Positions 33,838-44,600 of a stretch of 60,000 nucleotides of DNA are shown here, piece by piece. Made by a program: the position numbers and the translations under genes. Each line of letters opens with the position of its first letter. The stretch's first letter is position 1. Location: the NCBI GenBank assembly GCA_949358305.1, contig OX442316.1, positions 16,184,001 through 16,244,000 of the forward strand. The letters are read 5' to 3'. Source of the stretch: Strigamia acuminata (Eukaryota; Arthropoda; Chilopoda; Geophilomorpha; Linotaeniidae). The notes under the pieces were generated by a model. That model saw only the letters and a list, made by a program, of their open reading frames with translations, was not told the DNA's origin and made no database searches.

Positions 33838-34149
33838 AAGCTATAGGTTCATACTTGTCTTTACACAAGACGCAACGCAAGCTGCTTGTGTCCAAAAAAT
33901 CTTGACGTTGATACCAATTCCTGCTTCAACTCCAAGTTGAAGTAAGCGACACAATGCAAGGAAAGGTCCTGCAGCCAACCAAGTTCTAGAACTATATTCA
34001 ATTCCAGGTTTCATTAAAACCATCTGATTGGCCAGACGCAACATCAATTGTTTCAGTTCTGTTCACATGTGCCCTGCATTGCTTTCACTCATTTTTCCTT
34101 GCGTTGCATTGCGTCGCCCCTAGTGTGAACACAAGTGTAAACCTAGCTT
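33838..34149. mobile_element. MITE in intron 4 of SLC23 copy D
   Basis: Ends AAGCTATAGGTTCATACTTG and, reverse-complemented, AAGCTAGGTTTACACTTGTG. Copy A lacks it at the same position (about 1850-1890). Interior contains 'acgcaacgcaag' and its complement. Confidence 0.65.
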
Positions 34150-34785
34150 AAGACGTTGGTAAAAAGCACCATGTTAAATCGGGTTTGCCATGAAATCTCT
34201 GAAGTTGTATTGCTCATAACGGAGTGGTCAGCGAATGTACACTTCCATTCTGGACTTGAGAAGACAGCAAAGATTGGAAATAAATAACACATTGTAGTTG
34301 CTTGCATTATAGGTAATCTTTAAATTGAATTGAATATGTTATTATTCATTTATATTCACTTTCCTTATTTATTTAAATCTTTCTCACCTGCAGCCAATAG
34401 CCGATTGCAAAATGTTAGTTATCCCAGACGTAAAAAACATGCCGGACACTAGGTCAGCTCTGGCTGGGTCATCAGGTGGTAAGCAAAGGGCATTTAATAA
34501 AAGATGAGGAATTAACATACTACAAATTGTCATGGACAAAAAATGCTGAAAAAATTGCACTCGTGATAACATTAAAGCCACATTTGGGACCCACCGATTG
34601 GGTCAATAAACAGTTGCAGTTTTGAAAATTTGAAATGAATTAGGACGTTTGTTTCCTAAGAGCGATCGCTTGAAGCAGTTGAAGTTTCCATAAACATAAA
34701 ACACATAAAATCATTGAAAATGGGCTAAAACCTGAAATTGTACGTGCAAAACACTGAAAAACGTGAAATTGCACGTGCAAAACAC

Positions 34786-35519
34786 TAGGCGCATTCGAAA
34801 AGTAATTTGCACTAAACGACCAGTGCAACTGGTAGTGTAAATTTCAAGTTAAACAACCCAATTTTCGAGTTTCAAAATAAATTTCTGTGTAAAATTCAGT
34901 AGTGTAAATTCAAGTGTAAATATTAAATTAGTCCAAATAATAACCACAGTCATTATTGTTGTTGTTTACTCTAAAAAAAAAACAGGAGATTATAAAAACA
35001 TGATTATAAAATGTAAATTTATTTTAATTATTTGTATTATTAATATTTATTTCCGAACGGGAATCGGCTGAACATCCGCCTCAATCGCACAAATGCGGCC
35101 GAACACCGGCCGCATCAGATCGCACAAACGCGGCCGAACGTCGGCCGAACGTCGGCCGCATTCGATTGTACAAATGCGGCCGAACGTCGGTCGAACGTCG
35201 GCCGTATTCGATCGTACAAATGCGGTCGAACATCGGCCGCATTCGATCGCAAGAATGCGGCTAATACCTGCTAAAAAATTGTTCTTGCGATCGACATTGT
35301 TCCAACCGATCTAACGAAAATCCAAGATGGCTGCCAGCAAGACCCGATTTCAACGAGAAAACTCGTTGCACGGAGATTTTAAACGGAAACGTGGCGTACA
35401 GGCCGTTTCCGTTTAACCAGTTTACACGACATTTACACGAATTAATTCGTGTAAATGTCGTGTGAAAACGAGTGTAAACACGTTTACACTCGTTTTAATG
35501 ACTTTTCGAATGCGCCTAC
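34786..35519. mobile_element. TAGGCGCATTC-type element in intron 2 of SLC23 copy D
   Basis: Ends TAGGCGCATTCGAAAAGT and its complement plus one C. The flanks are halves of a locally repeated sequence ('gaaattgcacgtgcaaaaca'), which shows the junction without a clear duplication. The inside holds GC-rich tandem units (about 35040-35275) such as 'aatgcggccgaacgtcggc', and inverted 'cgtgtaaa' motifs at the right. Confidence 0.75.
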
Positions 35520-35604
35520 TGAAAAACGTGAAATTGCACGTGCAAAACACTGAAAACAATGGAAAACCAACTGCATATGCCATGTAATACGACTGACGTT
35601 ACAA

Positions 35605-35772
35605 ATATGGCGTCGCTATTTCGTAACGTCGCTTATTCGTGCGACGCACTTCCACGGCGTCGTTCTTACGTGCGACGCACTTGCACGGCGTCGCTCTTAT
35701 GAGCGACGCCAAAACGAAGCGAAATTGCGCTTCTAAAGAGCGACGTCGCTCTTTTCAGCGACGCTATTCTGG
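35605..35772. repeat. GC-rich inverted repeat in intron 2 of SLC23 copy D
   Basis: Inverted 'gcgtcgct' / 'agcgacgc' motifs repeat over about 160 bases and can fold back on themselves. Not seen in copies A or E. Confidence 0.5.
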
Positions 35773-36367
35773 TGTTTTCCGGCAAATTTGCATATTTTTC
35801 GCAATTGGAAATGCATTTAAACAATTATTTATGATTTTTGCCGTTAAAAACAACGACATGTTTTGGCCTTAATTACTCTCGCCGTCATTTTGTTACCTGA
35901 ATTCCAGACAATAACGATAAAGCCCAAGGAGCAGGGTCGGAAATCCCATAGACAACAGAGTTGTTATCTTCTGCAACATCATCTTCATTTCTCTTTTATG
36001 TTAAATCAATCAATACGATCACGACTATTAATTATTAATTAATACTGATAATGGTTTACCTCTGCATTTCCATTTTGATTCATTGTACTAATTTTCTAAA
36101 TTAGAAATATATTGAAGTAGCAAGAAATAAACTGCTTCACTCTTCAATCATCAAGGAAAAAGGGTTTAACATTTTTAATATTCCTATGTTATGCTACCGA
36201 TCAATCACTTAAAATAAACGATGTTATTATTTTTGGTAAAGAACTCTTCAATCATCAAGGACAAAAGGGTTGTAAAATTTGTTTATAATTTTATAATGCT
36301 AAGTTATACGCTACCGATCAAGCACTTAAAATAAACAATGTCATTATTTTTTTAAGAGCTAGTGTAT

Positions 36368-36985
36368 AATGCGTGGTTCACACTTAAACCACTTTTCTAG
36401 AACTTCTGATCTTCTACAAGTCTAAGTTCTACAAATCTGAAATCAATTGTTCACACTTAAGGATAGTTTTGTACAATTGTCAGATTGGTAGGGGTTTGCA
36501 TTTTTTCTTGTAGCTAATGATGTATTAAAGATAGAAATTTCTACTTTTTTTTAAAAGAAAGAGGGATGCCAGCTTAGTAAACCGACATATTTTTTTAATT
36601 TTTTTTCCACATTAAAAGTTGACAATTTTGGTGTCGAAACGAAAGTGCGCGATCTATTTCCACTCTATCGAAACGAACAAAACACATTTCCGTTCGTATT
36701 TCACGAACCATTAGGGCTAGAAATACGTTCTTTTTTTAAAAAGAAAGATCGTTTTATTCTCCATCTTTTGATGTATTGTATTAATTTTTTGATGTGTTTG
36801 AAAGTGCTTTATTTTAATGCCGAAAGTTGCCTTAAAAGTTTAATTGGCATCCATTTTATTTTTTGGATTTTCCTAGAATCAGTCACATGACACAATGGGG
36901 GCGTGTTTTGCAGTTGTGACGTCAAGTTTAAGAAAACTTTTCTTCAACTTGAGTTGTAGAAAAATCCGCCATCTTGTTTTGAGTT
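36368..36985. mobile_element. MITE upstream of SLC23 copy D, left part, split by the Gypsy element
   Basis: Left end AATGCGTGGTTCACACTTAAACCACTTTT; the matching right end is at 49861-49945 beyond the Gypsy element (reverse complement AATGCCCTGTTCACACTTAA). The internal motif TCTAGAACTTCTGATCTTCT is partly repeated. The host flanks on both sides resume the SLC23 upstream sequence seen at 3000-3060. Confidence 0.7.
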
Positions 36986-37805
36986 TGTCGCGTCCTACTT
37001 GGTATAGGTTTAAATAGCGCTAACGTGTAATACTTTACCTGTGATCAATTATGTAAATACCCAAATGAATACCAAATGTATGTAAATAAACAGGTAATTT
37101 ATTCACCAGGCTTTATGCCTTTAAAATACACTCAGTAATAATTCTAGAGTCGACGTGGTCAGCGTCGAACAAAGGATTTCTCAAGATGGCGTCGTCGATT
37201 CCGCGTGGTCGGCGGAACAAAGGCGGCGTCTCGAGTTGTCGTCAATTCGTCACGGATTCGTCTTCACGGACGCGGTGGAATGCTCTTTCGAGTCTTCTAT
37301 CCGTGCCTGTTGTCTAGGGTTTGTTTAGCGTCGCAGAGGCCTCGTCTAGGAACTTTGGGGTTCCCTACAAAGCACTCGGACACTTACTTCGGCGAATAAT
37401 CGTCTGGGCGATTATTCTGGGTGATTTCACAAGGGCTATTCTCGTGCTTTCGCAGGAATAGCTCGCAAGTGACTTCGTGAGAGTTACAGTTTGCACTTTA
37501 CTCAGCGATCCTCGATCAATCCTAACTTGTAGTTGAAGTTGGCCTGACGGTGAGGTAGTTGCTGTGTTCTTGGTGTCGTTTGTGTAAGTTCTGTCTTTAG
37601 GCGGGAAACACAGCCTTTTATGCAGTGGGGTGAAGGGCCGGCGATCAACCAATGGGGGCTGACCACCAGCCGCTTCCTCCCCCTCGGGGCACACACCTGC
37701 CATGGGGAGGTGGAGCCAACTCGGGGGGGAACGACTCTTTAATCATAGTGACTCATAGGACAAGTATCCGCCCTGGGGGGACACTTATCCAACTGGGTCA
37801 CCACA
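36986..37805 (-). repeat. 3' LTR of the large Gypsy element
   Basis: Downstream LTR in element orientation; plus strand starts TGTCGCGTCC and ends GGGTCACCACA. Confidence 0.93.
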
Positions 37806-37852
37806 CGTCCCTCCTCCAGCTTCGATCTCGGATCGGAGCGATCTCAATTTTC

Positions 37853-40800
37853 TCATCGCTCTCCTCTGCGAAGAGCCGGCAGCACTCCTCTGCATGGGCG
37901 GAGGATCACGGGTGGCACTGCCGGTGGCGGCGGTGGTAAATCCGGGGGCAGAGAGGTTGTCAGATCCGCAGGATTTTGTCGCTCGTTGATGAAGTACTGC
38001 GGGTGACTGCCGGCTGGCTCGCCAACCAACCCCGTACGCTCATGGATCCAAATCCGGGTAGACGCGGGGAATCGATCGGGGACGAGTCGGATCCTTCGCG
38101 ACTCGGCGCTCGATCCGGGTTTCCTGTGGGCCCGTAGGATACGGCGATGGAAGACGGCGTCCATGGTGGATCGGGCTTCTCTGTTTAGCCATTTGAGGAT
38201 TGATTCGCCGTGATCGTCGGAGTCAATGATGCGTTGTCGCGTGAACTCCGACATCTGAAGGAAGGGGTATTCCACTCCCAGCCTCAAATAAAGCTGCGCT
38301 GCTGGGGGCGGCGGAGGCGATGGTGGGAGCGGAATCTCCATTGGGCTCTCCAACGGTGGCGTAGCCGGCTCTGCAGAGAGAGCGGCCAGCCCTGCCGCTG
38401 GTGGTGAAGGAGAGGGCAGCGGAGGAGTTCGGGGTCCTCGCTTGGAACGCTTCGGAATCAATATGGGTCGATTCGCGTGTCGCTTCTCCTTCGGGAATAC
38501 CGGCTTTGGGGTCGGTATGTATGGTTGGACCGCCGCCTCTGGGGGGGCGGTCTCGATGGCCTGTGGAAGGCTCGCCGCCGATCCCGGTATCTCCGGAACC
38601 TCCCGAATTGTTCGCAACAAGGAAGGGTGGACTCCGGGGTTCCGGTAGCGGAATGCTAACGAACGCATCTTTGAAAACTGTAGGCCTGGGTTTTCCGTAT
38701 TTCTGGCCAGGTCGAAGCGCAGCGAGGCGGGCTCAGGAGTCCATCCGGCCCATACCTGGTACAACGCCCGAGGAAGGTGAACTCCCTCACGGTCGACGAT
38801 TGTCCAGGCCGCCATAGCTTGCCGACTGTCCAAGAAGACGCCCAGGGATAGCAGCTGGGCCAGTACGTTCGTCACAGCCAAATTCAAACTGCTCCGATGG
38901 CAGGGGTGAGCGCGGTCCGGATTGTCACTGAATTGCTGTGACAACGTCCGCATCTGTTCGATCGCCCAGTTGATGTGGTGAGTTTGGGCGGCGTCGGCCT
39001 GTCGTATGGCCAACTCGGCAATCGCGGGGTTCTCGTATTCGGCCAGATATTCTTGTAACTCGCTGAGTGAGGGATAGGCCGCTTCACGCCGGCATCTGGC
39101 GTCCATCCCCCGCTGCGCGTACCACTCGGCGTTGCGATGAGGATGGTACACTCGTGGCGTTGGGGGTGACGGTGGACGGCCCAGCCCGGGTAGATTATCG
39201 TATCTGACCCGCTTCGGAGCTGGATCCCCCACCGGAATCATCCGGGGAGGGGTCCAAGCGGTCACGGCTGGGTTTGTACCCTCGAGGAGTGGCGGCCATC
39301 GCGATTGCACTTGTGGGGGCACAAGCGCGGTGGGCACAGCCGGTGTTGAGCCCGACGGCCGGTTGGCCGCGTATCCTCGGAAGGCGTTCTTCAATGCCAT
39401 GGCCAGATCTTGTTTCGTGACCGGTCCATCCTTGTCCGACTCTTCTTGGGATATTTGTTCTTCCGTCAATTCTCCCAAATCAATCTCTGCCTGGAGCCTG
39501 GACGGCCCAGCCGCGGATCCGAGACTTCGGGGTTCGGACCTTTTTGCGGCGGCCATCTCTCGCTCTTTCTCCAATCCTTTCGCGATCAGAGACCGCGCAC
39601 GCGTCTTCTGTCGTACTTTACGCTTCCGATTCCTCCTGGTGTTGGCTGCGACGGATCTTTGTTGGACCGTCCTCTGGGGGACGTCCGTCGGGGAATCCGG
39701 TCTCTGGTGTGTTGAGACGGTTCGTCGCGACGAGGATTGATCTGACGACTGTGTGGTAATCGCCATAAACAACGAGGATCTTTTCTTTCCTCGATCTTGG
39801 TGTGTCTCGGTCCTCGCAGCCCAGTGGGCGGAAGATTCGACCGTTCGCTCAGCCCGCGCGTCGTCTGGCGAGGCAGGCTCGAGCGTTACTACTCGGCGAC
39901 ACTCCGAGCGCACGACAACTCGAGTTCGGGAACTGGAGCTGCTCGAGCGGCTGCGGTAGTCGCGACTCGTTGACGGGCCGGCCTCTGTTGGGGAGACGGC
40001 CTGTCTTCTTCGTGCGGGTCCGCGTGGGGCGGACTCCGCCGGACGCTTCGATCTTCTGTGATGGCGGCGACTTCCCAGGATACCAGCGTGGTATAACTGC
40101 CACATCTCAGACTGCGTGGCCGTAAAATTCGCCGGTGGTATCCATCTGGGTGTCAAATGGTCTTCTTCGATGTCGCGAAGCCATCTACGGATTTCTTCGG
40201 GGGAGAAACCGTTTCTCTCGAGAACTCGGGTTACTCCGTGAGTCTCGGTGCGCTTTAAGCGTTCGATCTCGTCGTCCACTATTTTCTGGCGGGCTGCCAA
40301 GGTCGGGGCCTCGCTCCACCTGTGGGAGGTGTGCAGCTCGGCCACCGTGCCTGGGTAAGCCTCTTCCAGGTACCCGGAGTAAACGGGGCTCGGCGGATCC
40401 GCATCGGGTGGGATCCGCGGCCCCACTCGCTCCCTCATCTCCTTCGTCATGCACTCGACCAGCGTTTTCGATCGCTCGAATTTTTCCTCGAGGGTCCTGG
40501 AGTACATCAATCGGATTTTCCAGGCGCTGGTCTCTGCAGGATAGGCCTGCCGCAGGTAAATCGGCAGGGCTCCGCGAAAGATGTTGTTGGCGGTTGACAC
40601 CGTCGAAGGCAGGGCGTCCCACGATTCTAGCGGGTCGACCTGAATAATTTTAGATCACAAGATTAATATAATAAATCCCAGTTTAACGATGGGGATCAGA
40701 AATATGCTCAAGATCGACGGTGGCAGCAACTCCTTTCTTTTGTTGCGGCCGTCGGTCTTATTTTCTTGTTTCGCAGTTCTGCGATGATCTCCGCCGTCGT

Positions 40801-41318
40801 AGCGCTGATCCAACACTACTTTTGAACTCAGGTGATCCGCTTTTTTGGAAGGGGTCGCAGGCAAAACCGATCGTTAAATTTTAATTTCTTACGTTAAACT
40901 TTTTTATTTTAACTCTAATCGTATTTTAATTTATTACGATGTTTAAATTTAAAAGAAAGAAAACCTTTAGTTTTGGTTTTGGTTTGCCACGACGCCATTC
41001 CGCGAACACTTCCTTTGTTCTAGTTTTTTGGCGGCCTTGACTCCGAGGTGAATCTGGGTCCACTCTCGGGTTTTTAGCCAGCCTTAAATCAACAATAAAA
41101 CAGAAAGAAATATATCAGTCACAAGTCACGCTCCAATCTGGGTTGGATGCAACAGATTCAAAGAATTATGTGATTTCTCTGGGGAAATCACACTAATTTA
41201 CCTGCAACGGCGGTTGTTCGTCCCAATTCTCATCGTCTTCTGCATTTACGATTAGGCCGTCGCTCTCGTCTCTCGACGATGCGCTCGGCTCTAATCGTGG
41301 GTTGCGTCGATCAGCCAT
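37853..41318 (-). CDS. Third gene of the Gypsy element, spliced, 967 codons, unknown function
   Basis: Exon 1 is 41202-41318: ATG in good context, 39 acidic codons, donor CAG|GTAAAT. Exon 2 is 37853-40639: acceptor TTATTCAG|GTC, 928 codons and a stop. Both junctions are phase 0. Exon 2 has no early ATG (the first in-frame near-start is GTG at 40600), so splicing gives the only good start. The protein fills the env position but shows no signal peptide or membrane segment. It has a charged helical N-terminal part with HTSHRWSEAPTL, an Arg/Ser block (about residues 230-300), a central part rich in Arg, Glu and Pro, then poly-Pro runs and a C-terminal Trp/Arg region. Not an envelope; perhaps a nucleic-acid binding or second structural protein (inference). 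I know no matching family. Confidence 0.75.
40640..41201 (-). other. Intron of the third Gypsy gene
   Basis: 562 bases from GTAAAT to TTCAG on the minus strand, with stops in all frames. Joining across it keeps the frame. No other gene seen. Confidence 0.65.
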
Positions 41319-41698
41319 TTCAATTTAGGAAAATGAAGTTTTGTTTGAGAGGTCTTTGTCTTTCTCTTTGGGGGAGAAGCAAAAACACGTCTCGTCGTGT
41401 TAAAAACAGTCGGAAACTGGGCCTATCGACGCTGAGAATTGTGGGTCTCGAACGCGTCTCGTATTTTGCGAGATCCGCCGTGCTGGCAATGACGCTACGG
41501 GGTCGACCGCGTGGTTTCATTGTCACGTGGTCGCCCGATACGTCATAACTTCTCGTCTGTTAGTGGTGACTGCGACAATTCGTTGCGAAGTTTGGACTTA
41601 GCCAAATTTTCGCGTTTCAACATGTGCAGCAGCTCTCGTAAGTAAATCTTTTTATTTTACAAGGCCTCCGCTCCATGTTATCACATTTTCTTTTATTT

Positions 41699-44600
41699 TT
41701 AGTTCTTCCCCACGACTTTGCCGTCCCGAATGAACGGATTATTGCTTCGTCGTGGTCGAAGGTTGATTTTCGACGTGCTCGTAGATCGTGACTCTACTTG
41801 CTCGTTCATCTCCGATGTGTTGGCATTTTTCTCATTATTAATTTTTTTATTTTCCATTTCAGAAGTACATTCTTCTGCTTCCTCCCTCTCCGAAATTGCT
41901 TGCTCCGGCTGAGTTGGAGCCTCGTCGGCTGGGGATTCGGCGTCGAAGAATTCATCCTCGTTTTCCGCTATATTTTCAGCTTCATTTGTTTTTTGGAACG
42001 TGTCGACCACGGTGCCCCCTTGGCCGCTGTGTGTCTGACCTTCCAGCCAAATTTCCTGTGGAAATTCTGGCAGATATGGCCTTAAATCTCGGCCATGTAT
42101 CGACTGAAAATTTTTGTTGTCCTCTAGGCGGCGTAGTTGGTATGCGTTGCCTCCGTGTTCGGCCACAATTACGTAGGGACCGTCCCTCTTGTCGGCTAAA
42201 CCGGCGGCGATGCCCCTCGCTGCATTGGACAACGTGTGTGCCTCCTTCCACACTAGATCATTCACTTTAAAGTTCGCGAAAGCGAGATCGCCTTCTTTAT
42301 CTGCGATTCTCTCTCTCATGTTGAAAATATGCGCCATCATATGCTGGTATGTGTCGGATATAGTCTGTTCCAACCGGCACACGTACTCGTGTGGGCTCGA
42401 TGGGTCTAATACGTTAACAGCTTCGGCAACGCGTGGGTCCCATGGCATCCTTAATTCGCGGGCGAAGTTGAGGTACGCCGGTGAGAATTCGCGTGTTCGT
42501 GACACGGTTGAGCGAATGCTGAAAGCGATTTCTCGCAGGTATTCGTCCCATCGATTGTGAATGTCGGTGAATACTGTCAGCGCATATTTTATATCTTTAT
42601 TTAATCTCTCGACTGGGTTTGTCTGAGGATTATATGTGGAGGTGTTCGATGCATCCATTTTAAATTTCCTACAGAAGTCCTTATATATTCTTGATCGGAA
42701 TTGGGGGCCGTTATCCGAAATGAGTTTTCTGGGAAACCCAAATCGCATTGCCACGTCGTAAAGGCACTCGACTATGTTTTCAGCCGAGGGCTTCGCGAGG
42801 GCGTACAGCTCCGGCCATCGGGTGGCCACGTCCATAATTACGAGAATATACATGTTCTTGTTTCCCGTTGTGGGCTTGGGGCCCATCAAGTCTATGCTTA
42901 AGCAGTCAAACGGTGCGTAGGGTCCGAGAGACATGGCGTTTCTGGCTACTTTATCTCGCGGTCTGCATGCTTGGCACCGGGGGCAGTGTCGGATAAATTT
43001 CGTTATCTTTTGCCGCGCGCCCGGCCAGAAGAAAAGTTGCTTTACTCGATAAAGGGTTCTCGCTATGCCGGAATGGCTGGCGAGCGGGTGTCCGTGCATC
43101 AGCCACAACAGTCGGTTGTGCAGTGATGCCGGTACGACCACTTTCACCGAGTTTCCCGCTCCACTGAGGTCATCTTGAAATGTCGGGTGGTATTTTACCA
43201 GGAGTTCATCATCTATGAGGTAGCTTGTTGCTTCTTTGACGAACTGTTTCCGGCGGTGTGGGTTTGTCATCCCTTCCGGAAATTCGCCGTTCAGCAAATA
43301 TTGTGTTATAATTTGACATTTTGTGTCTGCTGCCTGGTGTTCGACGAACTCACGTCTCGTGGGTGGAGCATATTGCGTTTTTTCTTCAATTTTTGCTGTG
43401 AAGGCGCGTAGTAGTGTTTTGTGGGTTTCTCCGGGGGGCGGAGGTTGAATTGCGGACGTTGAATCGCTCGTCCCAGCTGGCTGGTACGTTCGAGTCCAAA
43501 AACCACAAAACGTTCTATCTTCGGGCTCCATCACCGGCAGTTCGTTTGCTTTTCGTAAGCGCCATATTCTGCGTGGAGTTGGGCAGTACAAGAGGTGGGT
43601 GTCGTCCTCGCCGTCGTCGTCTGGTCCCTGGGGGTCAGAGGCTGGGGCTCTTGAGAGGGCGTCGGCCACATGATTGTACTTCCCGGGGCGGTACGTAATT
43701 GTTATATCGCACGCCATTAACTCCAGTTGCCATCTTGCGAGTCGGCCGGAAGGTTCCTTGAGCTTCATCAACCAGCTTAGTGCCTGGTGATCTGTCTGAA
43801 CCTCGAAGTTCGTGTACTCCAGATAGTCGCGAAATTTTCGAACTGCCCAAATTACGGCTAGGCATTCTAGTTCCGTTGCCGTGTAATTTTTCTCCGCGCC
43901 CTGTATTTTCCTGCTTATAAACATACAGGGTACTTCTTGCGAGATTCCGTTGTACACGTGGGTCTGCAGAAGGGCTGCACCCAGTCCGATTTTACTCGCG
44001 TCGGTGTGCAACACGAACGGTCGGTTTAGGTCCGGCAATGGCATCTTTTCGACGTCAGCCAGCATTTGCTTGATAGTGCTAAATGCGGCCTCGCACTGGA
44101 CCGTCCACTCAAACTCTTTATCCGTTCGTAAGAGATCCGTTATAGGCGCGGCCACCTCAGCCAGACCAGAGAGTAGTCGGCCGAAGAAATTGACCATGCC
44201 CATGAATCTTTGGACACCTTTTATATCTTCGGGGGCGGGGAATCCGTTTATTGCTTTGACCTTTTCGGGGTCAATCGCGATTCCCTCGACTCCTATTCGA
44301 TATCCTAGGAAGGCAAGCTCTTTTCTGCAAAACTTGCTCTTCCCTGGATGGATGTGGAGTCCCGCCTTGGCTAGGCGAGAGACCACTCTGTCGATGTGGT
44401 CTATATGCTCTTCGAATGTGTCCGACGTTATTATTATGTCGTCGAGATACGCCCACACGAAGTCGTGAAGCATATCTCCCAACACGCTTTCGATCAATTT
44501 CTGGAACGTGCTCGGGGCGTTTACAAGCCCGAACGGCATCACGTTGAACATTAATCTTCCTATCGGGGAGTAGAAAGCCGTTTTTAGTTTGTCTTCTGGT

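Larger units (their letters stand above)
30005..36083 (-). pseudogene. SLC23 copy D, disrupted
   Basis: Exons recognisable: 36060-36083, 35897-35992, 34388-34545, 34170-34317, 33616-33797, 33431-33554, 33229-33370, exon 8 part 33020-33161 resuming at about 30388-30458, exon 10 30251-30346 and exon 11 30005-30180. Frames of the remaining exons are open. Two lesions: an LTR retroelement splits exon 8, and a deletion equal to about 150-988 of copy A removed all of exon 9 and the end of exon 8 with the NAT signature. Introns 2 and 4 also carry MITEs. Without the signature and exon 9 no transporter can result. Confidence 0.88.

Noticed and set aside
37205-37703. Short frames repeated at 49256-49754
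   Set aside because: They lie in the two LTRs and are identical because the LTRs are.
37853-40600. GTG at 40600 as the start of the third Gypsy gene
   Set aside because: The frame continues upstream to a good splice acceptor and an upstream exon in phase supplies an ATG.
38210-40647. Many plus-strand frames opposite the Gypsy third gene, pol and gag
   Set aside because: They are GC-rich shadows of the long minus-strand genes; none shows domains.
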